A DNA stretch of 64,000 nucleotides, from positions 18,991,501 through 19,055,500 of the forward strand of contig NC_046680.1 in NCBI RefSeq assembly GCF_009870125.1, written 5' to 3'. Under the pieces are notes generated by a model, which searched no databases, was not told where the DNA came from, and saw only the letters and a list, made by a program, of their open reading frames with translations. The position numbers and the translations under genes are program-made. Shown here one piece after another: positions 1 to 12,502 of the stretch. The stretch is from Drosophila pseudoobscura (taxonomy: Eukaryota > Arthropoda > Insecta > Diptera > Drosophilidae). Positions within the stretch are counted from its first letter, which is position 1, and each line of letters begins with the position of its first letter.

Positions 1-1416
1 AATAAACATACAGAAGTGGGTATGTATTTCTGGATCTATTCACCTTCTATGAGTACCAGAGAATAAAGAAAACCATCCAGTATAAAGCGGAGCCATTCTC
101 CTATAAAATCTTCTTCCGCACTCACAGTCCTCACATAACAATAAATATCCAATATGAAGCATTGTAAATATTGCCAGTCATATATTTTTAGTCAGCCCTT
201 GTAAGAAGTAGCGATAGCTACATTGTATTTTATTTGAGTTTATTCCATTTTATTTTAATTTCGTCTTTGGGCTTACCCCTGACTTAGGCTGGGGCATGCC
301 CCGGGGACAGAGACGGCCAGCTCTGTGTGGGGGATTTGCGACAAAAAGTTTTCGCTTATGCTGCTGTCTGTCTTTCCAGACAACGTGTGCAAATATTGAT
401 TTTGGGATTTTTATGAAGTCAAAGCTCAAAAAGCAAGCAGGCAAAATCAAAAGAAAACAGGAAAATATCTTCATAGAACCAGCAGAATAGTCAATAAAAG
501 ACTATATGAATATTGTATGCCCATGGAAATCAATTAATTTTTTGCCCCAGTTGCTGGATGTTCTACCACTTTGTGGGCTGCTAATTGAATTTGCCATATC
601 ATAATATACTCCAGTAAAATAATAAATAAATCCAGTGAACAATGGTGCGATGAGTTTGCAAGAGAAAAGAGACAAAGCCACATGTTCCATATCATGGAAT
701 TTGTCCCTGTGCAGACTAAATGAATTATGTAGCATGTCTAGCCATTTAGTGCCATAATTCAGAGCAATCTATAGCGGCACAGACAACACCCATCAGCCAT
801 CAGCCAACCAATAAAAAGGAAAGCCGGTGGGTACGGAACCTAAATTGCAGTCCAGACAAATTGCATTTGCATAGCGTAATTGGAAAATGTCGCGTGTGGA
901 AAAAATACATAGAGCTTAAATGATTGAAAAACTATAATGACTGATGGAGCTCAAAGCTGTAACAAAAGAGATATCTAAATAGAATCGACATAGAGTAAAA
1001 TGGGAGGGATTTACCTTAATTTTATGGCGGAATATATTAGGATAATAATTAGGATAAGTCATAGGGCATTCCCTGGCCTGAGCACTCACATCAATCTCTT
1101 ACGATGATTGAGTGCGTCAAGACGTTTACTTTGAGCTTCTGGTATTTTTTGGGATGTTTATATATATACTACCATGGTTTTAATAAACATTATTCCATGC
1201 TTTCCGTTCTGCAGCTTTCCATTCTAGTGCTTTCTCCTTCACCAGCACGAATTTTCGCTTGAGATGATCCCTAGGTTTTTCCGTCATGATAGGTGCTCAG
1301 TTAAATTTTGTTTACTTAAAAAATTGATTTAAAATTTTTCTGCAAAAAATAATATTTGAAAATCAGAATCTTTGAAACTTGGCGGTGCGAGTGCGGACCC
1401 AAGCCCCTTCCACGTA
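1..1416. other. Left-edge intergenic DNA, no supported gene
   Basis: This AT-rich stretch has only short open frames with no recognisable protein similarity and no splice structure. A TATATATA run near 1157-1164 is followed by a very short open frame, which I do not call. It may hold the promoter and 5' UTR of the small gene that starts coding at 1417. Confidence 0.5.
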
Positions 1417-1726
1417 ATGGCCGTTGCAGTGCGACTAGTGGAAGCTCTGACCCTGGTCACCATACTGGGGCTGATTATCTGTCTGAGCCTGACCGTGATC
1501 CTCGCCGAACGTTCTATTAGTTTGATCATGACGTTTCTTGAGGTGAGAATTGTACTTCTATTCGAAGGTTGCTAATAATCATTCTCTAATAATTCTGCAG
1601 CCAGCTGCGAATATAGCACAGTTTGGGCTGCATGTTATTGAGAAAATTCTGGTGTATGGCCTACTCAGCATATTGCGTTTTGTCAATACGGTGGCCAAAA
1701 CTCTGCGTATTACGGGTCTGGCCTGA
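1417..1726 (+). CDS. Small two-exon gene, 83-aa hydrophobic protein
   Basis: Two exons (1417-1542 and 1601-1726) join in phase 0 across a 58-nt GT-AG intron (GTGAGA...TGCAG), giving 83 codons before TGA. The first ATG (MAVAVRLVEALTL) is used; the frame upstream has no other ATG. An AATAAA signal lies at 1756-1761, 30 nt after the stop. Residues about 8-30 form a strong hydrophobic helix (membrane anchor or uncleaved signal). The second half is amphipathic and moderately hydrophobic, ending in ITGLA. I do not recognise the family. A membrane-associated or secreted micropeptide is an inference from hydrophobicity only. Support comes from the exact frame across a consensus intron and the nearby polyadenylation signal. 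Confidence 0.7.
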
Positions 1727-1761
1727 GGATCGCTTACCGCCTGTCAAAAGTTACCAATAAA

Positions 1762-2810
1762 TTTGTTGTTTTATTTTTTCGTTTCCCTTCTATACTCGTA
1801 CGATACACGTACTCGCAAAATCCTCGATTGGGCATCGAAAGCAAAGCCGCACACTAATATTCAATCAAACAATTTTACGCCCCAATAAACTTTTCTAACC
1901 TGCGGCGGCCCCAACAAGAGTGCAAAAAATCAAATAAAACAACACAAAACTCCGCTCAATTGCAGCAAATTTGAGCCTGGCCAGAGGAGGACGAGAAACC
2001 GTCGGTACAACAACATGTTTTTACCACAAAAGCCAATTTTAGACGCCGCACATTTGCACTGCGCTCGAGGATGAACATAATTTTTGGTGCCTTTCCTATA
2101 CCCTTAAGAAAGGGTATGGCAATTATTGGCAGCAGCTTGTCCTGCGTCAGGGGGTCTCATGTGTGTTGCCAGTCGAAGCCCTTACATGGTCCCTCAGTCT
2201 TGGTGCATTCTTGCCAGTGCCATTTCTATAGGGCATCTGCGAATGCGGTTTTTCCTTTATTCCCTTTCAGCCGCCTTTAAACTTTTCGCACCTTTTTTCA
2301 GCTGCTTATTCTATTATTTAGTTGTTTATCAATGTTGTGTAGGACAGGACCGATGGGACAGGCACGCAGAGCGGACCGGTTCGATCCGATACGATCCGAG
2401 TGTAGGTGTCTGCAGCGGTTGCTAGGGCTGGATGCATTGGAGTATGAGTATTTTTTGATTTAGTGGCAATTTCGTGGAATGCCCCAAAGGTAGAATTGAA
2501 AACAGCAGATTACAGGCGGAAATTGAAGCGAGAGTGGAGCTAACAAGCCGAAACTGGAACAACCAGAGGCTCCACTGAAGTGAGCCGAGTCGAAAGATAC
2601 AGAGATTGAGAGAACCAATTACCAGAAATCCTGCAGAAAGCCAAGAATCCAATACAGAGAAAGCAATGTATTACGTACAATGTATGTACCCATTACTTGG
2701 AATAATTGTTGTTGTTCTACGTAAAACTCGTTTGAATCATCCCAGTAGAACAAACATGTTTGTGGAACTGTGAAAATGCTGTTTTTTCATGGGCTCTGGG
2801 AAAAATTGCC
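1762..2810. other. Intergenic, no supported gene
   Basis: About 1 kb between the 83-aa gene and the 3' end of the first protease gene. Open frames here are short and unlike known proteins. I see no RNA gene or mobile element. Confidence 0.5.
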
Positions 2811-2862
2811 TTTATTGCTCGTATTACTCGTAATATATAAGTGGAAAATATAGCGTGTAATC

Positions 2863-3957
2863 TTAGATCAATTTATTAGCTTCCTCCACTTCAGGACCTT
2901 CAGTGACCTGTCCGCCCGCTGTGGTGCTCTCCGATTCTGCCACAGGCTGCTCGCTGGTACTGGTGGAGGAGACTGGTTCGGCCGGCTCTTCAGCCTGGGA
3001 ACAGGCGCAGGCATCGCGGGTATTTTCCTCGATCCATTCGTTGAAGTTGCTCACACGAGTATAAACGCCTGGGGAATTGGGCTTGGCACAGCCCTCGCCC
3101 CAGGACACAACACCCGCCAGTTGATAGGCTTGTCCGGCGCCCAGGACATGCATGGGTCCACCGCTGTCGCCCTGGCAGGAGTCCTTGCCGCCCTGATCCA
3201 CCAATCCAGCACAGATCATGTTGTCGGTGATTTTGTCGCCGTAGTTGCTGTCCCGGCACTCCTGTTGCGTGAGTATGGGCACCTCCACTTCCTGCAGGGT
3301 GTCTGAAACAGGTCCGCCCTCGCTCAGGGCGCCCCAGCCGGTGACGACAGCTGTTTGACCGGCATAGTTCTCACTGGGCGTGGGCAGGCAGACGGGATGC
3401 ATGTCGATGCCTAGGCGCACGGGCTCGCTGAAGCGAATCAGGGCAATGTCGCTGTCGAAGGTGTGGGTGCTGTAGCCGGGATGGATGAACACACGCGCCA
3501 CCCGCCTGTCCACGATCTTCACATTGCTGTCCATTCGATTGTGCTCCAGCAGGCGGACCGTGATCAGACGGTGGTAGAACCCGTTGACGCAGTGCGCCGC
3601 GGTCACGGCGTACTGGTCGTTGACCAGCGATGCGCCGCAGTAGAAGCTGCCGAACCACATCAGCATGGCCATCCAGGGATACTCGTGCACTTCCGTCTCC
3701 TGGCCCCCGACGATGCGGTGGCGCGTGTTGATGTTACCGCAGGCGCAGGACGCGCACTCCCTCTTGGCCGGGACACTGGAGTCGGAGTACTCCGGCCCCA
3801 GGATCGAGGTGATCCAGTCGAGGAAGCTGTTCTGTCTGATATTGCTCAGCGACTCCAGGATCTTGGCTGGCTCTGCGGAGCTACGCAGACGGGGCGTGGC
3901 AAAACCCACATCGCCCAGAGCCACCACAACGAGGAGCAGCAGACAAATGTACCTCAT
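2863..3957 (-). CDS. Trypsin-like serine protease, single coding exon (364 aa)
   Basis: A secreted S1-family protease zymogen. The ATG at 3957 (MRYICLLLLVVVALG, a clear signal peptide) is chosen; the open frame extends upstream only to a non-ATG codon. Activation is predicted at R81-IVGG. The catalytic triad is H122 (TAAHC), D170 (SDIAL) and S265 (GDSGGP). D259 at the base of the S1 pocket and the SWGEGC loop predict cleavage after Arg/Lys. A short propeptide holds an F-L-D-W-I-T-S-I-L motif (45-53) and a CxxCxC cluster (68-73); the tail after the protease domain carries CAC and then about 45 acidic, Ser/Thr-rich residues. There is no clip domain. It lacks the intron found at the TLQ|EV position in the paralogues at 4472 and 59938. 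An AATAAA signal lies on this strand at 2811-2816. It may correspond to D. melanogaster CG18735 (memory only). Confidence 0.93.
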   Translation of the reverse strand: MRYICLLLLVVVALGDVGFATPRLRSSAEPAKILESLSNIRQNSFLDWITSILGPEYSDSSVPAKRECASCACGNINTRHRIVGGQETEVHEYPWMAMLMWFGSFYCGASLVNDQYAVTAAHCVNGFYHRLITVRLLEHNRMDSNVKIVDRRVARVFIHPGYSTHTFDSDIALIRFSEPVRLGIDMHPVCLPTPSENYAGQTAVVTGWGALSEGGPVSDTLQEVEVPILTQQECRDSNYGDKITDNMICAGLVDQGGKDSCQGDSGGPMHVLGAGQAYQLAGVVSWGEGCAKPNSPGVYTRVSNFNEWIEENTRDACACSQAEEPAEPVSSTSTSEQPVAESESTTAGGQVTEGPEVEEANKLI

Positions 3958-4471
3958 GGCGAACTTTTCTGGCCAACTGGCAGTTGGCAACTAACCGAAA
4001 GCGTCCTGGCCAAGACCACGGTCAGAAAGATGACTACAAATAAAACCAAGAACTAGAACCGGCTGAAGAACCAGAAGAACCGGCTTCAGGGAAAGGTGAA
4101 TGCCTCGCCGAGAGAGATTTCCATGTAGCGAATTTTCTTTTAATCAATAAATATAAAACAGCTTGAGAATGTGATCTTCGACAGAGCCGAAGCTGGAATA
4201 CTCTGGCAGAGATGGAAGACGATTTCATTCAACTTTCTGGGGGGGATCCGTATCTCAAGAAAGTCTTAAGCTTTTTTCTTTGGGAAAAAGCTCTACTTTC
4301 TTCAGATATAAGTTGTTTTTGTTACAGAAACAATAGGTTTTGTCGTAATGAAAACCTATCTTTCAATCGACAGTTTTGCTGAGGATAAATTGGGTTTTGG
4401 GTCTCCATTCGCCGCTCATCTTCGCTGGCCAGAGTATTAAAGCAAGACTACTGAACACACTAGAAATAGAA
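3958..4471. other. Spacer between tandem protease genes
   Basis: It contains the promoter of the downstream protease (start codon 3957) and the 3' UTR of the upstream one (stop 4472), both on minus. I see no clear TATA box and no additional gene. Confidence 0.5.
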
Positions 4472-5664
4472 CTACTTGATCTTCTTGGTCTCCTGCTGGC
4501 AGAGGCAAGCCTGTTTGGTGAGATTCTTGATCCAGGTGCCGTAGCGATTCACGCGGGCATAGACACCAGGATAACCGGACTTGGCACAGCCCTCGCCCCA
4601 AGAGACCACACCGGCGATCTGATGCTCTCGCGTTCCGCTGGCCACGATATGAAGCGGACCGCCGCTGTCGCCCTGGCAGGAATCCTTGCCACCCTCGTCG
4701 TAGCCACCGCAAAGCATGTTGTCCGTGATTTTGTTGCCGTAACGACTCTTGCGGCATGCGTCCTGCGACAGGATCGGCACCTGCACCTCCTAAAGGAAAC
4801 AAAAGATGAACATTTTAGTCGGAAAGCCAGTCTCCGATGGAAAATCATGCTCACCTGAAGTGTGTCCGAGGTGGGACCGCCAACCTTGAGGGCGCCCCAG
4901 CCAGTGACGATGCCCGTCTCTCCCTTGAAGCTTCTACCCGGCGTGGGCATGCACACGGGATGCAGTACCTCATCGAACTGCACGGGCTCGTCCAGCTTAA
5001 TGATGGCTATGTCGTTGTCATAGTTTCGGGCATTGTACTTGGGATGTGTGATCACCTCCGCGACATTACGGTCGATCTTTTGGGTGTGGGACATCTTCCG
5101 GTTGTGGTCCAGCAGGCGCACGGTGATCCGCTCCCGACGGAAGCCGTATACACAGTGGGAGGCAGTGAGCAGGAACTGGTCGTTGAGCAGCGAGGCGGCG
5201 CAGTAGAAGCGACCGCCGTAGAGGAGCATGGCTACCCAGGGGTACTGGTGCACCTCTGTCTCCTGGCCCCCGACAATCCGCTTCTGGATGTTGGCTATCC
5301 CGCAGACACAGTCGGTGCAGTTGCGCGGCGGACTGAGGGTGGGTGGCGCCGCGGTCGTGGCCCGCCTGGTGGTGGTGGTGCTGGAGGTCGGCGCTGGCGT
5401 CGTCGAGGTGGTGGTGCTGCTCGCGGGCTCCGGCTTCGTGGAGCTGCTGCTCAGGGTGGCCAGCGTGGCGTTCTCGGCATCGGAACTGCCCGGACGTTGA
5501 GGCAGCAGCGATAGCACCCACTGGATGAAGGTGTTCTGGGACTGCTTTAGAAGGGGAGAAACCGGTGTGGCTTCCGGACGAGATGTCTGCTCCTCGGCAA
5601 AAGTTTGGGCCAGGCCCAGGCCCAGCACCAGGCAGATCACTAGTCCAATCGAAGCTCTACTCAT
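4472..5664 (-). CDS. Trypsin-like serine protease with mucin-like propeptide (375 aa, two exons)
   Basis: Exon 1 is 4855-5664 and exon 2 is 4472-4789, joined in phase 0 over a 65-nt GT-AG intron (4790-4854) at TLQ|EVQV. The start [15 protein letters not shown] gives a signal peptide; the frame is open further upstream but without a plausible start. The propeptide has the motif [10 protein letters not shown] (45-54), then a Ser/Thr/Pro-rich segment (about 71-112), probably O-glycosylated, and CxxCxC before activation at R129-IVGG. The triad is H170 (TASHC, Ser where TAAHC is usual), D218 and S312; D306 predicts trypsin-like specificity. The tail has CLC and ends KKIK. It is a tandem paralogue of the gene at 2863. 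An initiator-like TCAGTT lies at 5741-5746 on this strand. It is similar to what I recall of D. melanogaster CG4386 (not verified). Confidence 0.92.
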
Positions 5665-5746
5665 TTCACTAAACTCTTTTGATTCGACTGTGGTTTTGCT
5701 TTCTCCAGAGCGACACCACCGACTGCCGTGGCTAGTGGCGAACTGA

Positions 5747-7741
5747 ACAGGCAGAAACGATATTTGAAAGCCAGCCAGCCCCATTTCACCCAAATTCCCA
5801 TGGCCGAGCAACAAAAGTGGTTCTGGCCGGTGGCACGTCCACTTTGCCAATCCGCACAACCTCAGTCGGTCGCTTGGTAGCTCGCACACTCAACCAGACA
5901 GCGCGATAGAGACAGCGACAGAGACAGAGACCGAGATCGAGACACTCTCCCATGCGGATTTGCATTTGTATTCTGCGCATGCGTGGGCGCCTCGGGGCAC
6001 CCGGCTTGACCACACACAATCGCACCACACTCTCGGCCAGCGCCAGCAACCACTCATCACACTCATACTCTACTTTTGGATTGTGTTTTATTTTTTGCGC
6101 CACTGAAGTAGCGAAAGTTTTATTTCCCGCTTCAAAATTTATTGAAATTCATTTTTTTTTCTGCTGCCCATGCGTGAGTGTGTGCGCATGAGTATCTGTG
6201 TGATTCAATACGACGCATCGTAATTTTACTTTCTTTTGATTTATATTATTGGGGCTATTCTCTGTTGTTTTTTGGGGTATCGTTTGTTGCTGGTTTTCTT
6301 TAGTGTGTCGTCGACAACAACACACCTAAAACGAGGCTTTTGTCCACTTACACCATTTACGTGGTTTGCATAGCAGATTCCCCCTCTATTGTGGAATACT
6401 TGTGAGATACAGGGTGATCTAGTGGATGCACAGATCTGATTCTTCAGAAAGCAAAGCAAAAACTGCAATCGCCATAAAAGTGCCCGGCCTCAAGACGTGA
6501 ACCTGTCAGGGAAGACTTTCCTTAGCCGGCAATTGTGTGGGGAGATTAACGATGCGACCGACATGGCAGCCGCACGTGTCCGGTCACGTCATGAGTCATA
6601 TTGGTCAAGGCCCTAAGTAGCCGTAGCCCCCACTTGCAACGCTGTGGAGGCGGCGCCGCCACTCATGATGCTCCCACTGCTGCTGCGGCTGCTGCGCCTG
6701 CGCTCCAGAGATGAACAGCAATTGATGGATGAGTGGAGTGGAGTGGAGTCCAGAGCGAACAGTGGAGTCTTCATGGGCACTCTCTTCATGGAGCGTGGAG
6801 AGTCATTAGTATGCGCACACATAACACTTGGCATATTAATTGTCCGCGTAATGCTGTAGGCAGATGCATAGCGAGAGGAGTTGGAGTTGCAGTTGGAGAT
6901 GGAGCTGGAGGTGGAGTTGATGATGATGACGAACTAATGTCAGCTCGAGGACTGGTCATCGAGCACAGGCACACATCATAGCCAGGCCCAGGCCCAGGCC
7001 CATGCCCCATGCCCGACCGTAGTGCACGCAGTTAAAACAAAGTGCCATTTGCATAATGCCGGGGACTAGACAAAACCGAAACGGAAAAAAAAACCCACAG
7101 CTTTCGTACCCCTCTACACGGACTCTCGTACATTTAAATGGGAGTGTGTGTGTGTTGCGTTGGGTTATTTACGGGTATGTGATGAGGTAGAGGCAAGAGC
7201 AGACGCCACAGACCTGGCTGCACTTGGCGACGCAATTATGCAAGGCCCAGCCGGGGTCTGGACTGTGGCAACGTGACCACCAACAAAGTTTTGCCTGCGA
7301 CTGATTGGAGCTCTAGACCGAACACTGGACCTGCCTGGGTACTGCCTGGGCACCGCCTGGGTCGTTGGCTTTGTTAAACACGATGGCAAAATATGTTAAT
7401 TGGCATTGTAATATGCACATTAGATGTTGCCAACTACTAAGCGCTCATTAAACATGCCTCATGCTCGGGCAATTACCGAAGGAAGGTCCATCAAAATGGG
7501 AGAGAAAAAAGGGTCGGTAAGTGATAAAGAGGTATCACAATCGGTAATCAGCTCTTTAGTAGGCTATGGACTCGCTCCGAAAACTGACATTTTCTGTGTC
7601 GGAGTCTCCACAAAGTATAGAGCACATACCTTAGAGAAACATCATTCACATCAGATTTGAAAGTAGAGAGCACATCAATTTGCTTTCTCACTTTTCAAAA
7701 AAAATTCAAAAAAATTATTAGGTAAATATACGAATATAGAA
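5747..7741. other. Intergenic, low-complexity patches, no supported gene
   Basis: GA/CA-rich low-complexity sequence occurs near 5905-5945 and GGAGTT/GATGAT-like repeats near 6880-6935. The open frames here are short and repeat-driven. No gene is recognised. Confidence 0.45.
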
Positions 7742-7747
7742 TATAAA
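7742..7747 (+). promoter_or_regulatory. TATA box of the candidate Cys-rich gene
   Basis: TATAAA sits 41 nt before the ATG at 7789, so transcription would start near 7772 with a 5' UTR of about 15-20 nt. Short leaders of this kind are common in compact fly genes. The assignment depends on the gene at 7789 being real. Confidence 0.4.
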
Positions 7748-7788
7748 TTCCCTAGTCCCATTTAAATATTGAGCTATTCACAGTAACC

Positions 7789-8004
7789 ATGGAGACGTCC
7801 AGCTCGAATGGCAGCTCCAACCAAATCCCTTCCTGCGGCAGCAATTCCCGGCTGGAGGCTCTGCAGGCAGCTTCGAAGTCCGGGGCGTGCCCCTGCCCTA
7901 AAGGCCAAGACGGATGCATCTGCACTAATGGCATTTGCATGAAGGGCGAGTGCCCGAATGGCATCTGCCAGAGGAACCATCAGGGACCACCACCTTCTCT
8001 CTGA
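7789..8004 (+). CDS. Candidate small Cys-rich protein (71 aa)
   Basis: A single-exon frame with a good start context (AACCATGG). It has a TATA box at 7742 and AATAAA at 8119-8124, 115 nt after the stop. The protein has no signal peptide. After a Ser/Asn-rich N terminus, it has a compact Cys cluster at residues 34-60: CxC, x6, CxC, then three single Cys each four residues apart (Cys 34, 36, 43, 45, 50, 55, 60; also Cys16). Gly-Ile-Cys occurs twice. The pattern resembles metal-binding or sperm-tail Cys-rich proteins in general, but I recognise no family. The antisense strand is also open here but shows no protein-like composition. It is called a gene because promoter, start context, composition and polyadenylation signal agree; expression is unproven. 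Confidence 0.5.
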   Translation: METSSSNGSSNQIPSCGSNSRLEALQAASKSGACPCPKGQDGCICTNGICMKGECPNGICQRNHQGPPPSL

Positions 8005-11000
8005 TTCCAGACCTGGACTTCGATGAGGTTTGACGCTTTCAGCTCCCAAACAGTACCCTCCCTAACCTGAAAATAGCTCCTTGCAACAGATTCAGATATA
8101 TTACAGAATTGAGATACAAATAAAATTCCCTTTAACGAGTGCCAGCACAGTTTTCGAGTTAATATTGTAGCTTTAAGGATCACCACACAGAGGGGCAAAC
8201 CACGAAAAAACAATTATGTACGAAATGGTAGAGGGTCGACACGACCTGACCTCTACTTTCCACCAGAACATGGCGTGGCACATGTAAATGGAAAATTTTT
8301 GTACAGACAGTCGGGTGCGTGTAAAAAATTTCACTTTTGATTTATGCGCACAGAGTGGAAAGGTGTTGCAGGAAAATATTGAAGACCCTGGACCTCCAGC
8401 CACCGAAATACCCGTGTAATAAAAGGCGAAAGGCAAAAGCCATTGAGGAGAGTAGTGGAGCAGGGGATATTGCAACATATTTGCATAGACAACCCCATTA
8501 CGGGAACGAGCACCATTCAGACCATGGCTATAACAGCGAATAGATTATGTTTTGCTATCCATAGTGCCCCGGCTGCCATAAAATTTTATCTGCCAAGTTA
8601 ATTAAGCCGGCAGTTAGCTGGCTGGAGCTGGAGCCGAACTATCAGAAGCCCGTGGCTCCTGAATGAGCTCCTGTTCATTGGCAGCTGAAAATTTAATTAG
8701 TTATTCCATTTGCGAGTTCCATTCGCTTTACCTTTCCGACTACCACCTATTTAGAATACAAAGTTTCGTTTGCAGCAATCATCTGTCCGCTGGTTAGCCC
8801 AAAGGATTCGTGGGCAAAGAGCGAAACCAAAAGAACTTTTGCCTGTCCTGTGAATGGGTGAAGAAGTGGCGGCAAAAGGTAATGCCAGTGCCACTGCCAC
8901 AGACACGAATGTCTGGTGTCGTTTTGATCAAGAGTTTCCGCATCTTTGACTGGGAAACAGCCACAGAACTCAGAAAAACGTCTTAAAAGCGCCACTCCAT
9001 CGAAGGTCAAAATGAAGTTTTTCTTCATACGATGCTAAAAACTTTTCCCGACATGCAACAGCCATCATCATCGTCGTAGTCGTCTTGCAAAGTTTCAAGT
9101 TGCAACCTACTGTTGCTGGTACTTTCCACACCAGCACGCGATTTCAGTTTTATTTTCTGGTTTTTTTTTTTGCAAATACCGATTATGACTTGTACTTGTT
9201 GAAAGAGCTGCTAAAAAAACTACAGCAAAAACGAGTCGGTGAAAAAATGTAAATGATTTTTTGGGCATGCTCAACATGCTTTCAATAATTTGCATGCGAT
9301 TCTCGAGTGGCATGCAATGGAAGCGCCTCACGCAAGCCTCTCGGCATAATGGATTAATTACAGGGTAATGCGATGCCGGCCCAACGGCAGGGCGCACACA
9401 GCTATGGGATGAAATTGATCATCCCACAGAGAAGTAGCTGGCTGTTGTATAAAAATGCAATAGTGCAATATCGATCTAATTTTTGAAGCAGTACAGACGG
9501 CACATCAAAGTCAAATGGAAATAGCCAGCCTCCAGACTTTGCTAACTTTTAAATGATTATGGACAGGGCCACAGAGGCGTTACACGCTTAGTCACTTTGA
9601 GAGTTTGTTTTGAACAACCTGAAAAACAAACAAAAGTCACAAAGAGCGGTGAACCCCTGCGAACAGACAGGGAAATGGGTATGGAAATGGGAACATTAAA
9701 AGGCATTTTTAAATGCTCCAATTGACACGGATCGTGATAATAAAAATCAATTTCAATGCTAGCGACAGGTGATTCAGATTTTGGAAAGGAACTTGTCCTC
9801 CTTTTCTCTCTATCGATTGCATATTTAATGCCCCCTAACGACTCGTTAATTCGGTGGGAATGGCATCGTAAAGAAGGCATCAAAGCTGACCAGATATTAC
9901 ACATAATGGAAAAGAAATATAAATAAATTGGTGCCATAAAAATCTTGCTTGTTGACATATTTAAATAACGCAAAAAATTGAATAATAAAATCACGATAAA
10001 AGCCGGCCAGCAATGGGAGCTATTATGGGTTTATGGATGTGTATAAGGGGAGAAATGTTATAATTAGCTTACATATAAATGTGATACAGAGAATCTTGAT
10101 ATTTGATAGATGTCACATGTCAGCCGCAGAAGTTACTTAATAATTTGAATGCCTTCAAATGAAGGTTCTATTTTGATTAGCATACCAATGTGGGTACAAT
10201 TTGAACATTCCGGCCCAGTTAACAAGATTATTATTAGTTTCACTGTGTGTCTTGTTTAGATTTGATTTCCTTTCGATTGGTAATCCCCAAACGTCCTGTG
10301 GCGGCTCAAATGGCTATGTTGATATTCATTGGTCCAATTACTAATTAAAATAATCATGGCAAAATGTGTCTAGTTTGTGGTCTTGTTCATTATATAATGA
10401 AGAATTTGCTCGTATGCCTGATTCTGCAATGGAATTTGGTCCATCAGAGTCCAGATGTGAGCCCTGGCATTCGGTCAGGAATTTGCTGGTTCCGTGCGCA
10501 TTTTCTTCATCAATGATTAATTGTTTTGACAATGTTGCAGCCATGTACCTCTGCTGCCTCAGCCGCCCCTTTCCTGTCTGGCTCTCTCTCTCTCTCTGGT
10601 TGCTGGCTGTGGTGGCATGCTCCGCGAGGGAAATGCATGGCATGGTCCTCTGACTCTGGTCCATGTCACATTTGTGGCCTGGCACTGACGAATGTCTCCA
10701 AATTGATGTATGATTTTGGCAGCAATGCCAAAACCCTGACGGAAGACCACTTCATCTTTCCCTCTCTCCGTCCGTTGCATTGAAAATTTAGTACAGAGCT
10801 TTGGGGGTTTTGTGGGGACAATTTTTGGAAAGATATGAAATATCTCTCACTAAAGTTGTTGCACTTGGGAGAGGAATTTGCGGTGGCTGTTGCCCTTTAG
10901 AGGAGCACGTGGTGGCTGTGATTGGATGTGTCGGATGGACTGATTAAAGTTTTTTATTGCGAGTCAACTTCAGCACAGATTGAAGGTCTATCCCTGTTTC

Positions 11001-11551
11001 GAAACAAAGTACAGTCGATATTCCATATAGCCAATCTCTGGGTGAATTCGCTATAAGGAAAATTCTTGGTACAGAAAACTTCGTTGTTCGTAGGGTTCGT
11101 AATAGAGAAGTTCGACTGTATGCTCTAAAACCGCACCATCATTCCTCCCTGATAAACAACCCGATAAGATCCCTTCGAAACTCAGTTATGTCACCCACAG
11201 CCGCAGCCCTGTCAAGGTGGTTCGATTCCCTTTCGATATCGTTTCACACCTATTTTTTGTCTGAAGTTTGCACTAGATAAATCTGCTGCTGTCCGACCCA
11301 CTTAGAGGTGTTTCTTCTGTTTATTCCTTTCCCTTTGGCGACAGGAAAACAAATTAAACTTAAAAGTAAATAGACGGCAGAGACTAGAGCAAAGGGCTAC
11401 GGCTACGCGTACCAGAGATTGGAGCATGGGTGGGGCCACAGTTTAGCTTTAGTTGCTCGTAAAACTTTCACTTGACCCTTGTCAAGCCACTGGGGGCGAT
11501 AGGTGGGTGGGAGTGTAGTGTTGTAATCAACAGAAAATTGGCACCAGTCAA

Positions 11552-11587
11552 CAGTCCCAGTCCCAGTCCCAGTCGCAGTCGCAGTCC
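11552..11587. repeat. CAGTCC/CAGTCG hexamer repeat
   Basis: About six tandem hexamers. It creates an artificial Thr/Gly-Ala repeat frame on the minus strand that should not be taken as a gene. Confidence 0.8.
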
Positions 11588-12502
11588 CACCCCCGAAGGT
11601 CCTGCTATCTGTGTCAGTGTCAGCATCGTTTACTCTTAACATCCTTGGCGATCTGGGGGTGGCTCCATTGACCAACTGACTTAGTCAGAGGGTTGTTCTA
11701 CTTTGCTTCCGTTCTGTTCTGGCTGATAAGTCTGCCAGTTCAATAAATCGTAGCCTTACCCCAAAAAATAGTTAGTAGATAGTTCAAGTCGTTTAGAGTG
11801 ACTCAGAGCCGCCCTGGGCAGTGGCCCATTATCGTTCAGACGTGGTACAATCCAAACATATGACCCCATGTAATCGTTTGCCATTTACTTTATCATTTAC
11901 CAACATAAATTAGAACTAGGGCCAGTGCCTGGCGCGTGTTTTGCATTGCATTAAGTTATGGAGGGATTAATATATGTACCAGTATATGTATGTATGTATG
12001 CAGTCCAAATGCTAATTAAGTGGAGTGCAGAGAGCGAGAGGCGCCACATGCCAAATATTTGCCACACCTGACACCACAGCTGGGGGTCAGAGGCACGTGA
12101 TGGTTAATTAAGCGGCAATCCAAATGCATTACATGTCCTAAGGCCCAGGTGCAGAGTTCGCGAGACTGGCCCATTCCATCTGGAACGGATTACGTGACTT
12201 TCTGAAAGTTCTTTAATTTTAAATCACAATTTTTGGGATGTTCCTCCCCTCTCATGGGACGCCTGTCCAACTAACACACTTTTCCACACCCTTTCCGACC
12301 ATTATTCAAACGCTTTTCGCACTGACCGGTTTTGGGTCACCAAAAAATTGCGAAATTTTCTTTAGGGCAAGTCATGCATTCCACTTCCTCTTTACATTTG
12401 TCTATCTCTCGCCAAAAAAAAAGCGTAGCCAAAGAAATGAATTTAATAGAAAACCATGAAGCGCCAGGGTTGTTGCCCCCTTGGCCACGGCCAGGGCCGT
12501 CA

